64,000 bases of DNA, taken from positions 558,001 through 622,000 of the forward strand of contig NZ_CAJZAG010000002.1 in assembly GCF_914271485.1 (NCBI RefSeq), read 5' to 3'. Positions within the stretch are counted from its first letter, which is position 1, and every line of letters begins with the position of its first letter. Made by a program: the position numbers and the translations under genes. Shown here in pieces: positions 23,849 through 31,968 of this stretch. Below the pieces are notes generated by a model. It was not told the DNA's origin. It ran no database searches and saw nothing but the letters and a program-made list of their open reading frames with translations. This DNA is from Cupriavidus pampae (GTDB taxonomy: Bacteria; Pseudomonadota; Gammaproteobacteria; Burkholderiales; Burkholderiaceae).

Positions 23849-26287
23849 ATGAGCAAATTCTCGAAATTTGCGCTGAACCTCGTGCTGATTGCTCTGTGTC
23901 ACCTCCCGCCCGCGATGGCGGCCGAAGGTGGAACGGATGCCAGTGCGCCGCAAGCGCAAGTGCTGTCCCCCGGCGACATTGCCGCCGAACTCAAACGCCT
24001 GCAGACCTCGCAGGACCGCATCAAGCAGCAGGCCTCGGCTCCCGATGGCAAGACCCGTCTCGATGGCCTCGACGACGCGCTGCAGGACCTCAATACGGAC
24101 GTCGACAAGCTGACGGCCGCGCTCACGCCCCAGCTCGCGCAACTGCAGGCTCAGCTCGACGTGCTGGGTCCGCCTCCCGCGCCCGGCACCACACCGGAAG
24201 CCGCCGCGGTGGCACGCAAGCGCGCGGACCTCAATACGCGCAAAACGCAGCTCGACGCGGCCGTCAAGCAGGCGGCCGAATCACGCGACAACATCGCGCA
24301 CCTCAACGATCAGCTCGACAAGCTCAAGCGCAGCCGCCTCAAGGACCAGCTCGCGCTGCGTTCGGAGAGCATTCTCAATCCGCATTTCTGGGCGCCGCTG
24401 TTCGACCCCGCCGATGAGGACCGTCGCCGCTTTGGTGCCTTCCTCGACCAGGTGGTGCCGATGGGTCAGCTTGCATGGCAGCCGGGCGCACGCACCGGCA
24501 CCGTACTGCTGCTCGTGTTCGCGGCACTGCTGTGGACCCTCGGGCGGCGTCTGCTGGAGCGCGGCGTTGCGTGGTACTGCCTGACGTATCTGCCCGCCAC
24601 GCGGCTGCGGCGCAGCGCGCTGGCACTGGGCACTGCGCTCACTACCGTGGTGACTACCGCCATCGCGGTGCATATGGTGTTTATCGCGTTCACGCGCCTG
24701 TACGAGCCGCCGCCCGATCTGGAAGGCCTGCTCAGCGAGATGGCCAAGCTGATGATGACCTGCGCGCTGATCGCGGGTCTCGGCCGCGCGTTGCTGTGCA
24801 CGCGGCATCCGTCGTGGCGGCTGCCCGCGCTGGCCGATGCGGTGGCCATCGCCATGCGTCCGTTTCCGTCGATCCTGGCCGGCCTGCTGCTGGTGGCCGG
24901 TACGCTCGAGCAGCTCAATCGCACCGTCGACACCAGCGTGCCGTTCACGCTGCTGGGGCGTGGGCTGGTCTCGCTCGTGGTGGTCGTGGTCATCGGTGCG
25001 GCACTGCTGCGCGCCAATCGCGTACGCAGCGAGCTGGTCGCCGCGGGCGAGCAACCCGAGGCGCGCGCGACACTGGCGGGCCTGATCCACGCGGCCGTCA
25101 CGCTGGCCACCGTGATCTCGCTCGGTGCGCTGTTGATCGGCTATATCACCGTGGCGCGCTTTCTCACGTACGAACTGGTGTGGTTCGATATCGTGCTGTG
25201 CAGCTTCTATCTGCTCACGCAGCTCACGCGCGATGTATGCGAGAGCCTGTTCGCGCCGCAGTACGCCAGCGGGCGCGTGATCAAGCAATTGTTCGGCGTG
25301 GGCGACCACCACCTCGAGCAGACCTCGACGGTGCTGTCGGGCATCGGCGTGAGCCTGCTGCTGGTCATCGCCGCCATCGCGCTGATGACGGGCGGCTTCG
25401 GTACGACGCCGGCAGAACTCGTCGATAGCGTGCTGCGCGTGCTGGGCGGTGAACGGCTGCGCAGCCTGAACATCATGCCGGACCGCATCCTGAACGCGGT
25501 CATCGCGCTCACGGTGGGCGTGTGGCTGCTGCGCTCCGTGCGTCGCTGGCTCGACGCCGAGATGCTGCCCAAGCTCGGCATGGACCCTGGCCTGCGCGCG
25601 TCGCTGACGACACTGTTCAGCAACGTCGGGTATGTACTGCTGGTACTGCTGGCGCTGTCGCTGCTCGGTGTGCGCTGGGAAAACCTGGCGTGGATCGTCA
25701 GTGCGCTGTCGGTGGGGATCGGCTTTGGCCTGCAGGAGATCGTCAAGAACTTCGTGTCGGGGCTGATTCTTTTGACCGAGCGTCCGGTGAAGGTGGGCGA
25801 CATGGTCAGCATCGGCGGGGTCGAGGGCGATATCCGCCGCATCAACGTGCGCGCCACCGAGATCCAGCTCGGCGACCGCTCGACCATGATCGTGCCCAAC
25901 TCGCAGCTGATCTCGCAGAACGTGCGTAACGTGACGATGAGCAACAGCACGCAGGGCGTGGCCACGCTGCAGCTTACGTTCCCGCTCAACACCGACCCCG
26001 AGGAGGTGCGGGACCTGCTGCTGGACGCCTACCGCGACAACGAGACCATCCTCGACGTGCCGGCGCCTTCGGTGACGTTCAACCAACTGGCGCCAAACGG
26101 CATCACGCTGAGCGTAACCGGTTACGTCGCGAGCCCCCGCGTGACCGGCAACACGAAGAGCGACCTCCTGTTCGAGATCCTCAAGCGCCTGCGCGGCGCC
26201 AACATCTCGCTGTCGATGCCGCAGACGCTACGCGTGGAAAACTTCCCGGTACCCGGCAACGAACCGATCGAACGCGCGGCCAGCTGA
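23849..26287 (+). CDS. DUF3772-containing mechanosensitive channel, MscS/MscK type
   Basis: This 812-residue inner-membrane channel is expected to open under membrane tension on osmotic downshift. It has a cleavable signal peptide (to about residue 24, ending PPAMA). A periplasmic helical region contains DUF3772 (about 100-180, including TAALTPQLAQLQAQLDVLGP). Then come several membrane segments from about 215 to 600. The MscS pore helix and beta domain follow (SVGIGFGLQEIVKNFVSGLI, then ERPVKVGDMVSIGGVEGDI and the NSQLISQNVRN segment). The layout is that of the large MscK/YbdG-like members. It is likely transcribed alone, and the next gene starts 211 bp on. Confidence 0.92.
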   Translation: MSKFSKFALNLVLIALCHLPPAMAAEGGTDASAPQAQVLSPGDIAAELKRLQTSQDRIKQQASAPDGKTRLDGLDDALQDLNTDVDKLTAALTPQLAQLQAQLDVLGPPPAPGTTPEAAAVARKRADLNTRKTQLDAAVKQAAESRDNIAHLNDQLDKLKRSRLKDQLALRSESILNPHFWAPLFDPADEDRRRFGAFLDQVVPMGQLAWQPGARTGTVLLLVFAALLWTLGRRLLERGVAWYCLTYLPATRLRRSALALGTALTTVVTTAIAVHMVFIAFTRLYEPPPDLEGLLSEMAKLMMTCALIAGLGRALLCTRHPSWRLPALADAVAIAMRPFPSILAGLLLVAGTLEQLNRTVDTSVPFTLLGRGLVSLVVVVVIGAALLRANRVRSELVAAGEQPEARATLAGLIHAAVTLATVISLGALLIGYITVARFLTYELVWFDIVLCSFYLLTQLTRDVCESLFAPQYASGRVIKQLFGVGDHHLEQTSTVLSGIGVSLLLVIAAIALMTGGFGTTPAELVDSVLRVLGGERLRSLNIMPDRILNAVIALTVGVWLLRSVRRWLDAEMLPKLGMDPGLRASLTTLFSNVGYVLLVLLALSLLGVRWENLAWIVSALSVGIGFGLQEIVKNFVSGLILLTERPVKVGDMVSIGGVEGDIRRINVRATEIQLGDRSTMIVPNSQLISQNVRNVTMSNSTQGVATLQLTFPLNTDPEEVRDLLLDAYRDNETILDVPAPSVTFNQLAPNGITLSVTGYVASPRVTGNTKSDLLFEILKRLRGANISLSMPQTLRVENFPVPGNEPIERAAS

Positions 26288-26335
26288 TTTGCCGCTGGTG
26301 AGAACTGCAAGCCCATCGCATGCCAACGGTTTTCT

Positions 26336-26359
26336 CCCCTCTCCCTGGAGGGAGAGGGG
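26336..26359. repeat. Perfect 10-bp hairpin in the gap after the channel gene
   Basis: CCCCTCTCCC-TGGA-GGGAGAGGGG is a perfect 10-bp inverted repeat. It is followed by another G-rich stretch. Similar purine/pyrimidine-biased hairpins are dispersed between genes in many proteobacterial chromosomes. It has no T-tract; it may still limit readthrough or stabilise the upstream mRNA. Confidence 0.6.
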
Positions 26360-26498
26360 CCGGGGGAGAGGGCCCAAGCTTTTGCCAGGCGGGAGTTTTT
26401 ACAAACAAGCGGTAAAGCCCACACCCAAAGGCTCGCCTTCGCCACACAACCACGCGGGCTCCAGCGCGGGTCCGGAATTTGCGCTGCGAGCGGTTGCC

Positions 26499-28649
26499 AT
26501 GACAACCGCCCCTGCCCCCATCCTCAAACCCGGCCACAACTGCTGGCGCCAGGAACATTGCGACCGCTTTGCCATGCTCGTCGATGGCGAAGCGTATTTC
26601 TCCGCGTTGCGCGAAGCCCTGCTGCACGCCCGGCACTCCGTGTTTATCCTCGGCTGGGACATAGACAGCCGCATGGAGCTCGTACCTGGCGGTAACCACG
26701 ATGGCTACCCCGCCCCGCTGCGCGACTTCCTGAACGAGCTCGCGCGCCGCCGCCCGGGCCTGCGCGTCTACGTACTCAGCTGGGACTTCTCGATGGTGTT
26801 CGCGCTCGAACGCGAATGGCTGCCCGCCGCACAGGCCCACTGGCAAACCCACCGCCGCCTGTCGTTCCAGCTCGACGGCAATCACCCGCCCGGCGCCTCG
26901 CACCACCAGAAGGTGGTCGTCATCGACCATCAGGTCGCATTCGCCGGTGGCCTCGACCTGACCATCCGCCGCTGGGACCGCCATCACCACATGGCCGACG
27001 ACCCCTTGCGTCGCGACCCCGACGGCAAGCCCTACGCCCCGTTCCACGACGTGCAGTGCATGTTCGACGGCGACGCCGCCGCCGCGCTCGGCGACCTCGC
27101 GGCCGAACGCTGGCGCAATGCCACCGGTCGCCCGCCGCGCACGCCCGGCGCCGCCGACCGCCTGCTCGAGGATGCATGGCCTGTTAGCGTGACCCCGGAC
27201 ATCACCGACGTACGCATCGGCATCAGCCGCACCGCCCCCCCGCGCGACGACAGCCCCGGTGTGACCGAAATCCGCGCGCTCCATCTGGACGCCATTGCCG
27301 CCGCGCGCGACAACCTCTATCTCGAGAATCAATACTTCACCTCGGGCCTGATCGCCGACGCGCTGCGCGCCCGCCTCGACGAAGACGGCGGCCCCGATAT
27401 CGCGCTGGTCTCGCGACGCGTGGAGAGCGGCTGGCTCGAGGAATACAGCATGGGCGTATTGCGCGCGCGCCTCTACCGCAAGTTGCGCGCGGCCGATCGC
27501 GACAACCGCTTCGCACTGTTCTGCCCGCAGGTGCCGGGCCTCGGCGACGATTGCGTCAACGTGCACAGCAAGGTCATGGTGGTCGACGACACGTTGCTGA
27601 CGATCGGCTCCGCCAACCTCAGCAATCGCTCGTTCGGCCTCGACACCGAATGCAACATCGTGCTCGAAGCCGCCGGCGATGCACGCATCGCCACCGCCAT
27701 CCGCACGATGCGCGACCGCCTGCTATGCGAGCATCTGGCCGTGACCCCACGCGAGTTCGACCTCGCCTACCGGCAGAGCGGACGATTGCTCGAAACCTGC
27801 GCACTACTGCATCGCCACGAAGGCCGCACGCTCGAACCGTTCGCCCCCGATGTCCCCGAGGACCTCGACGCCGCCTCGCCGTCGGCCGATCTGCTCGACC
27901 CGATCGAACCCATCGACAGCGACCAGGTGGTCGAGCAGTTCGTCAGCCACGAAGCCCGCCCACGCGTGGTGAGCCGTGTCGGCATGCTGGTGTTGCTGCT
28001 GATCGTGCTCGCCGGCCTCGCATTCGCGTGGCGCTACACGCCATTGCGCGAATGGGCCGATTTCCGCGCGGTACTCGCGCTGGTCCAGCGCGTCGACGAC
28101 ATGCCATGGGCCCCGCTCGCGATGGTGGCCGCGTTTGTACTCGGCGGCCTCGTGCTGATGCCCGTGACGGTGTTGATCGTGGTGACAGTTGTGGTATTCG
28201 GCCCGCTCTACGGCGGCGCACTCGCGCTATGCGGCACCGTACTGAGTGCCGCCACCGGCTTCGGCATCGGCCACCTGCTCGGACGCAACGCGGTACGCCG
28301 CTTTGGTGGCAATCGTCTCAATCGATTGAGCCAGCAGGTGGGCGATCACGGCATCCTCGCGATGGTGGTCATGCGACTCGTGCCCGTGGCACCGTTCACG
28401 CTGGTGAACCTCGTGGTCGGGGCCTCGCGCATCCGGCTGCGCGACTGCCTGATCGGCACCATGATCGGCATGACGCCCGGCATCCTGATTTCGGCCTCGC
28501 TGGTCGATCGCATCGCGGCCGCGGCCCGCAATCCGGGCCCGCTGACCTTTGCGCTGGTGCTCGCGGTGCTGCTGCTGCCCGCTTCGGTTCTGCTGTTGCT
28601 GCGCCGGCGCAAGCGTAGACGCGAAGCCCACGCGCACGCGGCGGCATAG
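26499..28649 (+). CDS. Phospholipase D-family protein fused to a VTT (SNARE-associated/DedA-like) membrane domain
   Basis: The 716-residue protein has two HKD phosphodiesterase motifs: HHQKVVVIDHQVAFAGG (about 132-148) and HSKVMVVDDTLLTIGSANL (about 357-375). This is the arrangement of cardiolipin synthase/phospholipase D enzymes. From about residue 490 a C-terminal membrane domain starts, with several helices including the VTT pattern (LMPVTVLIVVTVVVFGPLYGG, in pieces, and GRNAVRRFGGNRLNRL). VTT proteins are linked to lipid scrambling or flipping. The fusion suggests lipid headgroup chemistry coupled to movement across the membrane; that is inference. I use ATG 26499 (MTTAPAPILK). The upstream frame covers the hairpin region and is not credible. 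Confidence 0.9.
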   Translation: MTTAPAPILKPGHNCWRQEHCDRFAMLVDGEAYFSALREALLHARHSVFILGWDIDSRMELVPGGNHDGYPAPLRDFLNELARRRPGLRVYVLSWDFSMVFALEREWLPAAQAHWQTHRRLSFQLDGNHPPGASHHQKVVVIDHQVAFAGGLDLTIRRWDRHHHMADDPLRRDPDGKPYAPFHDVQCMFDGDAAAALGDLAAERWRNATGRPPRTPGAADRLLEDAWPVSVTPDITDVRIGISRTAPPRDDSPGVTEIRALHLDAIAAARDNLYLENQYFTSGLIADALRARLDEDGGPDIALVSRRVESGWLEEYSMGVLRARLYRKLRAADRDNRFALFCPQVPGLGDDCVNVHSKVMVVDDTLLTIGSANLSNRSFGLDTECNIVLEAAGDARIATAIRTMRDRLLCEHLAVTPREFDLAYRQSGRLLETCALLHRHEGRTLEPFAPDVPEDLDAASPSADLLDPIEPIDSDQVVEQFVSHEARPRVVSRVGMLVLLLIVLAGLAFAWRYTPLREWADFRAVLALVQRVDDMPWAPLAMVAAFVLGGLVLMPVTVLIVVTVVVFGPLYGGALALCGTVLSAATGFGIGHLLGRNAVRRFGGNRLNRLSQQVGDHGILAMVVMRLVPVAPFTLVNLVVGASRIRLRDCLIGTMIGMTPGILISASLVDRIAAAARNPGPLTFALVLAVLLLPASVLLLLRRRKRRREAHAHAAA

Positions 28650-28680
28650 CGCACAAACTGACGCATGACCTGCGCATGAC

Positions 28681-29496
28681 ATGAACGCCCCCGAGCGCCA
28701 CGCCTCGCAAACGCTGCCCCCTTCGTTCCACGCGGGGCGAGCACTCTCGCCATCGTCCCAGCCGCTGCAAGCGCACACCACGGTGGTCAGCTACAACATT
28801 CACGGCGGCATCGGCACCGACGGGCACTTCGTGCCGAACCGCATCGCCGGTGTGCTGGCCGAACTCTCGGCCGACATCGTCGCGTTGCAGGAAGTCGAGA
28901 CCCGCGCCACCGGTTTCGACATGTTGCAGTTTCTATGCTTGCATAGCGGCCATCATGCGATTCCGGGCCCCACACTCGTACGTGCCGATGGCGACTATGG
29001 CAACGCCCTGCTGACCCGTCATCGGCCACTGAGCGTGCGACATATCGACCTCAGCGTGAAGGGACGCGAGCCGCGCGGCGCTATCGATGCGCTGCTGTCC
29101 TGCCATGCCGAAGATGCAGGACCCAACGAACGCTTCACGTTACGCGTGATCGCCACCCACCTCGGCCTACGTCCGAGCGAACGACGCTGGCAGGTGCAAC
29201 GCCTGCTTACCGCGCTCGCGGAAACGCCCGCGCAACCCACAATGCTGCTCGGCGATGTCAACGAGTGGTTCCTGTGGGGCCGACCGCTACGCTGGCTGCA
29301 CGCGTACTTCGAACGCACACCACATGTGTCGACCTTTCCCTCGCGCTGGCCAGTGCTCGCGCTCGATCGCATCTGGACCTCGCCGCGCGCGCATCTCGTC
29401 AAGGTGAACCGTCACGCCACACCGCTCGCGCGCATCGCATCCGACCACCTGCCATTGCGCGCGGTGCTGCACCTGACCGGCGCGACACGCGCCTGA
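28681..29496 (+). CDS. Endonuclease/exonuclease/phosphatase-family protein, YbhP-like
   Basis: This 271-residue protein has the EEP fold: VVSYNIHGGIGTDG (about 38-51), DIVALQEVETR (metal-binding Glu), IATHLGLRPSERR, LLGDVNEWFLWG (catalytic Asp/Asn) and ASDHLPLRAVL (His). In E. coli, the related ybhP is next to a cardiolipin synthase gene. Here too the gene lies 31 bp after a phospholipase D-type gene, suggesting a phosphodiesterase or phosphatase step on a lipid headgroup. The substrate is unknown. No signal peptide is visible. The ribosome-binding site is weak, but this ATG is the only one that keeps the whole fold. Confidence 0.85.
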   Translation: MNAPERHASQTLPPSFHAGRALSPSSQPLQAHTTVVSYNIHGGIGTDGHFVPNRIAGVLAELSADIVALQEVETRATGFDMLQFLCLHSGHHAIPGPTLVRADGDYGNALLTRHRPLSVRHIDLSVKGREPRGAIDALLSCHAEDAGPNERFTLRVIATHLGLRPSERRWQVQRLLTALAETPAQPTMLLGDVNEWFLWGRPLRWLHAYFERTPHVSTFPSRWPVLALDRIWTSPRAHLVKVNRHATPLARIASDHLPLRAVLHLTGATRA

Positions 29497-29678
29497 ACAT
29501 CGATGCTGTGATGTCCCACATCGCCTGCATTGCCGCGCCGCGCACCGCAATACGGGTATTTCGCTAGGCTTGCGCGCTTTGTCCGGCCTTGGGCCGCTGC
29601 CTATACTGCCTAGGCAATCTGCGCATTGCGAGTGGCCTGATGCGCGCGTCACAAACGAAAAGGAAAAGTGGAGACGGG

Positions 29679-30095
29679 ATGACCAGCGAACAATTCCTTG
29701 CCACCCAGGAAACCCGCAAACTGGGCTTGCGCGCGCTACGCGCCGCATTGCTCCAGGTGCATAAGGAAGTCATCGGCTACGATCGCGATCAATACGAACG
29801 CGTGCACGGCCCGATACCGGCTGGACAATTTGTGCAACTCGTTACGGAAGAGTCCTTTTTTCGCTGGCTCGATCCGCTATCGCGACTGATCATCGAGATC
29901 GATGAGGAGCTCGAGGGCGAGCATCACGACGACACCTGCCGCGCCGTAGCCGGCGCCGCGCAGAAGCTGTTCAGCGAACGTGGCGATGCAGGGTTCCGCA
30001 AGCGCTATCAGGAAGCGCTGCAGGATGAGACCGCTGTCACCGTCGCGCACGGACGACTGATGTCCGTGATCGGACAGTTGCGTCAGCTTCCCTGA
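29679..30095 (+). CDS. Conserved hypothetical helical protein
   Basis: I do not recognise this 138-residue protein. It is soluble, mostly helical and acidic (IEIDEELEGEHHDD near residues 70-83), with aromatic clusters such as ESFFRWLDPLSRL. ATG 29679 follows GGAGACGGG, a good ribosome-binding site, while the frame start 90 bp upstream has none. The last 13 bp overlap the convergent minus-strand small gene. It is flanked by lipid-related genes, but nothing links it to them. A stress-response or regulatory role is possible, but no motif shows it. Confidence 0.65.
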   Translation: MTSEQFLATQETRKLGLRALRAALLQVHKEVIGYDRDQYERVHGPIPAGQFVQLVTEESFFRWLDPLSRLIIEIDEELEGEHHDDTCRAVAGAAQKLFSERGDAGFRKRYQEALQDETAVTVAHGRLMSVIGQLRQLP

Positions 30096-30301
30096 CTGAC
30101 CGCCTGACCGACCGCGCGCGCGTGGCCGGGCTTGCGCCGCTCCGGCGCATGCGGCAACCGGGGATCGATCGAAACCGGATCGCTCGCTGGAAACGTATCT
30201 TCCAGCGCTTCGTCCAATTCGTCCTCCAGCTTCTCGTCCTGACTGCGCGGGTCCGCTTCTGTCGGCTTGGTGGGCTTAGCAGGCTTGGTGGGTTTCGTCA
30301 T
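30083..30301 (-). CDS. Small charged protein with a DTFPASDP motif
   Basis: This 72-residue protein is mostly disordered. The N-terminus is a Lys/Pro/Thr repeat (MTKPTKPAKPTKPTEADP). An acidic helix DEKLEDELDEALEDTFPASDPVS follows, viewed in pieces, then a basic tail. The motif E-x2-E-D/E-TFPASDP recurs in many small proteobacterial hypothetical proteins whose function I do not know. ATG 30301 follows GGAGATTGCTCGCC, an acceptable ribosome-binding site. It overlaps the convergent plus-strand gene by 13 bp. Confidence 0.6.
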   Translation of the reverse strand: MTKPTKPAKPTKPTEADPRSQDEKLEDELDEALEDTFPASDPVSIDPRLPHAPERRKPGHARAVGQAVSQGS

Positions 30302-30376
30302 GGCGAGCAATCTCCGGCGGACAGGCATCCGTGAGTGCGATGGTAATGCCACCATGCAAACTCTGCCATTGAAGTG

Positions 30377-30913
30377 TCAGCGGCCACGGCCTCCACCGCC
30401 CCCACCGCCACGCGAGGCGCCATAGCCGCCTCGATAGCCGCCGCGATAACCGCCCCGGTAGCCACCACCGTATCCACCGTGATACCCGCCGTAATATCCG
30501 CCACGATATCCACCACGATATCCACCGTAGTACCCACCGCGATAGCCACCGTAGTACCCGCGTCCGTAGCCGCCCCAGTACCCGCCCCAGCCGAAGCGCA
30601 CACCGCCGTAGTACCCGCCATAGCCGTACGATGGGCCATACCACCACCCGGGGTAATAGGCCGGGTACGCGGGATACGACGCGTATGGATAGCCGCCGTA
30701 GTACGTATAGGACGTGCCGTAACTACCGTAGTAACCCGAGGGATAACCGGCGGCATCGACCGTGCCGGACGTCACCGTGCCCGACGAGATGTAGCCGGGA
30801 TAGCTGCCGTAATAGTTGTTGTAGCCGTAGTAATCCGGATAGGCGACGCACCCGCTCAGCATCAACGCGCCGCCGGCCGCCGTCATCCGCCACCATCCAC
30901 GCATATCTCGCAT
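30377..30913 (-). CDS. Glycine/tyrosine-rich lipoprotein
   Basis: This 178-residue protein has a short lipoprotein signal (MRDMRGWWRMTAAGGALMLSGC, cleavage before C22; segment LMLSGC is the lipobox). ATG 30913 follows GGGAGGCGGC, a strong ribosome-binding site. The mature protein is Tyr/Gly/Ser/Pro-rich. The last 60 residues are degenerate repeats of YGGY, RGGY and HGGY, then a Gly/Arg tail. Such sequences are disordered, sticky and able to stack aromatics; surface or outer-membrane localisation is likely. Lipoproteins of this composition are common in Burkholderiales but without known function. It lies alone, with a structured intergenic region upstream. Confidence 0.75.
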   Translation of the reverse strand: MRDMRGWWRMTAAGGALMLSGCVAYPDYYGYNNYYGSYPGYISSGTVTSGTVDAAGYPSGYYGSYGTSYTYYGGYPYASYPAYPAYYPGWWYGPSYGYGGYYGGVRFGWGGYWGGYGRGYYGGYRGGYYGGYRGGYRGGYYGGYHGGYGGGYRGGYRGGYRGGYGASRGGGGGGGRGR

Positions 30914-31000
30914 CGCCGCCTCCCGTCCGCGCGTGACCCGATGCCACGCGGCAATGAACGTTAGACACTCTAGTTTCGTAGATATCCGATTCCCGAGTGA

Positions 31001-31030
31001 GATTTGTCTCATTACAGTTTGATTTGTCTC
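31001..31030. promoter_or_regulatory. Two exact 10-bp direct repeats spaced 20 bp apart
   Basis: GATTTGTCTC occurs at 31001-31010 and again at 31021-31030, a start-to-start distance of exactly 20 bp (two DNA turns). The pair lies about 90-120 bp upstream of the Gly/Tyr-rich lipoprotein gene and at the head of the possible small RNA. This spacing suits a regulator that binds as a tandem dimer, such as an OmpR-type protein. Confidence 0.4.
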
Positions 31031-31127
31031 CGCGCCGCACGCGGAGGCCCCATAGAAGTCGAGGTCACCCCTCCCTCGGCTTCCCCCCCTTAGTCCACGC
31101 CGGTCCCCGCCGGCGTGGCATTTTTTT
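31028..31127 (+). ncRNA. Candidate small RNA ending in an intrinsic terminator
   Basis: On the plus strand three hairpins stand in a row. CTCCGCG-CCGCA-CGCGGAG lies at 31028-31046. GAAGTCGAGG pairs with CCTCGGCTTC between about 31056 and 31083, with one G-U pair. The third is a terminator hairpin with a T7 run at 31095-31127. No plus-strand protein gene precedes them; both neighbours are on the minus strand, so the terminator has no coding transcript to end. An independent RNA of roughly 100 nt or more is the simplest reading. I found no convincing promoter, so the 5-prime end is uncertain. Confidence 0.35.
31095..31127 (+). terminator. Rho-independent terminator on the plus strand
   Basis: CCACGCCGG, a 6-nt loop, and CCGGCGTGG form a perfect 9-bp GC-rich stem, followed after CA by seven T. 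The T-run is on the plus strand only, so it ends plus-strand transcription. That fits the small-RNA candidate and not the minus-strand genes on either side. Confidence 0.65.
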
Positions 31128-31161
31128 GGCCGGTTCTTGTCATTTCGCCCTGCCCGCAGGC

Positions 31162-31836
31162 TCAGAGACCCTTCTCCACCATCTCCAGCAAACGCTGCGC
31201 CAGTGCATCCACCTGCGCCGATGGCCGGCCCTGCAACGGCCCATCGAGCGCCAGCATCGCCAGGCCATGCACGGCGGCCCACGCCAGATACTCGGCGCCG
31301 GGACGACGGTCGTCGGCCAGCAGGCCCGCCGCGACCAACCCGTCGAGCGCGGCCGCGAGCAGTTGAAATGGATTGAGTCCACTATGGCCAGCCTTGGCCG
31401 GATCGGCGTCTTGCTCGATCTGCTGAATCTGCTCGCGCACCGAAAACGCGGTGCGGAACAAGCCCGTCTCACGCGAGGCAAAACGCAGGTAGCCGCGCCC
31501 GACCGCGCGCAGTGTCGCACGCGCGCGCGTGGCGGCATCGGCCTCAGGCGGAATGGCCATCAGGTCGGTGGCCATGGCAGCTTCCATTTCCATGGCCAGC
31601 CGCGACAGCGCGGCCGCGCGCACCGCTTCAAGCAGATCCTGCCGATTGGCGAAATGCCGGTACGCCGCATTCGGGACCACGCCGGCGCGGCGCGTCGCTT
31701 CCCGCAGCACGATCGCGTCCGGACCGCCCGCCTGTGCGAGATCGATGCCGGCGTCCAGCAACGCACGGCGCAGGTCACCGTGACGATAGGTAGTGCGTGC
31801 CGGCGGCTCCGCTACCGTCGGGGTCATACGGGTCAT
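31162..31836 (-). CDS. TetR/AcrR-family regulator with a TetR_C_33/WHG-type C-terminus
   Basis: The 224-residue regulator has an N-terminal TetR helix-turn-helix: LRRALLDAGIDLAQAGGPDA, then REATRRAGVVPNAAYRHFAN as the DNA-reading part. The C-terminal ligand domain contains LRAVGRGYLRFASRETGLFR and LAWAAVHGLAMLALDGPL, typical of the WHG-type (TetR_C_33) family. ATG 31836 follows GGGAGGCGGC. Two in-frame ATGs upstream (31848 and 31905) lack a ribosome-binding site. It lies downstream of the cardiolipin synthase gene in the same direction with a 132-bp gap, so its target is not clear from position. The ligand is unknown. Confidence 0.85.
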   Translation of the reverse strand: MTRMTPTVAEPPARTTYRHGDLRRALLDAGIDLAQAGGPDAIVLREATRRAGVVPNAAYRHFANRQDLLEAVRAAALSRLAMEMEAAMATDLMAIPPEADAATRARATLRAVGRGYLRFASRETGLFRTAFSVREQIQQIEQDADPAKAGHSGLNPFQLLAAALDGLVAAGLLADDRRPGAEYLAWAAVHGLAMLALDGPLQGRPSAQVDALAQRLLEMVEKGL

Positions 31837-31968
31837 GCCGCCTCCCATGCGAATGCCGTCTGTCACGCTCCGATTGAGCGTGTGTTGATAGTAGACAGTG
31901 TACACAACGCATCCGAAAAGCGCCCTTGTAGTGGCACACGCGCGCGTGCTTTCCGGACAGGCTCGGTA

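Noticed and set aside
26336..26359. Rho-independent terminator after the channel gene
   Set aside because: The stem is perfect but is followed by G-rich sequence, not a T-tract, on either strand.
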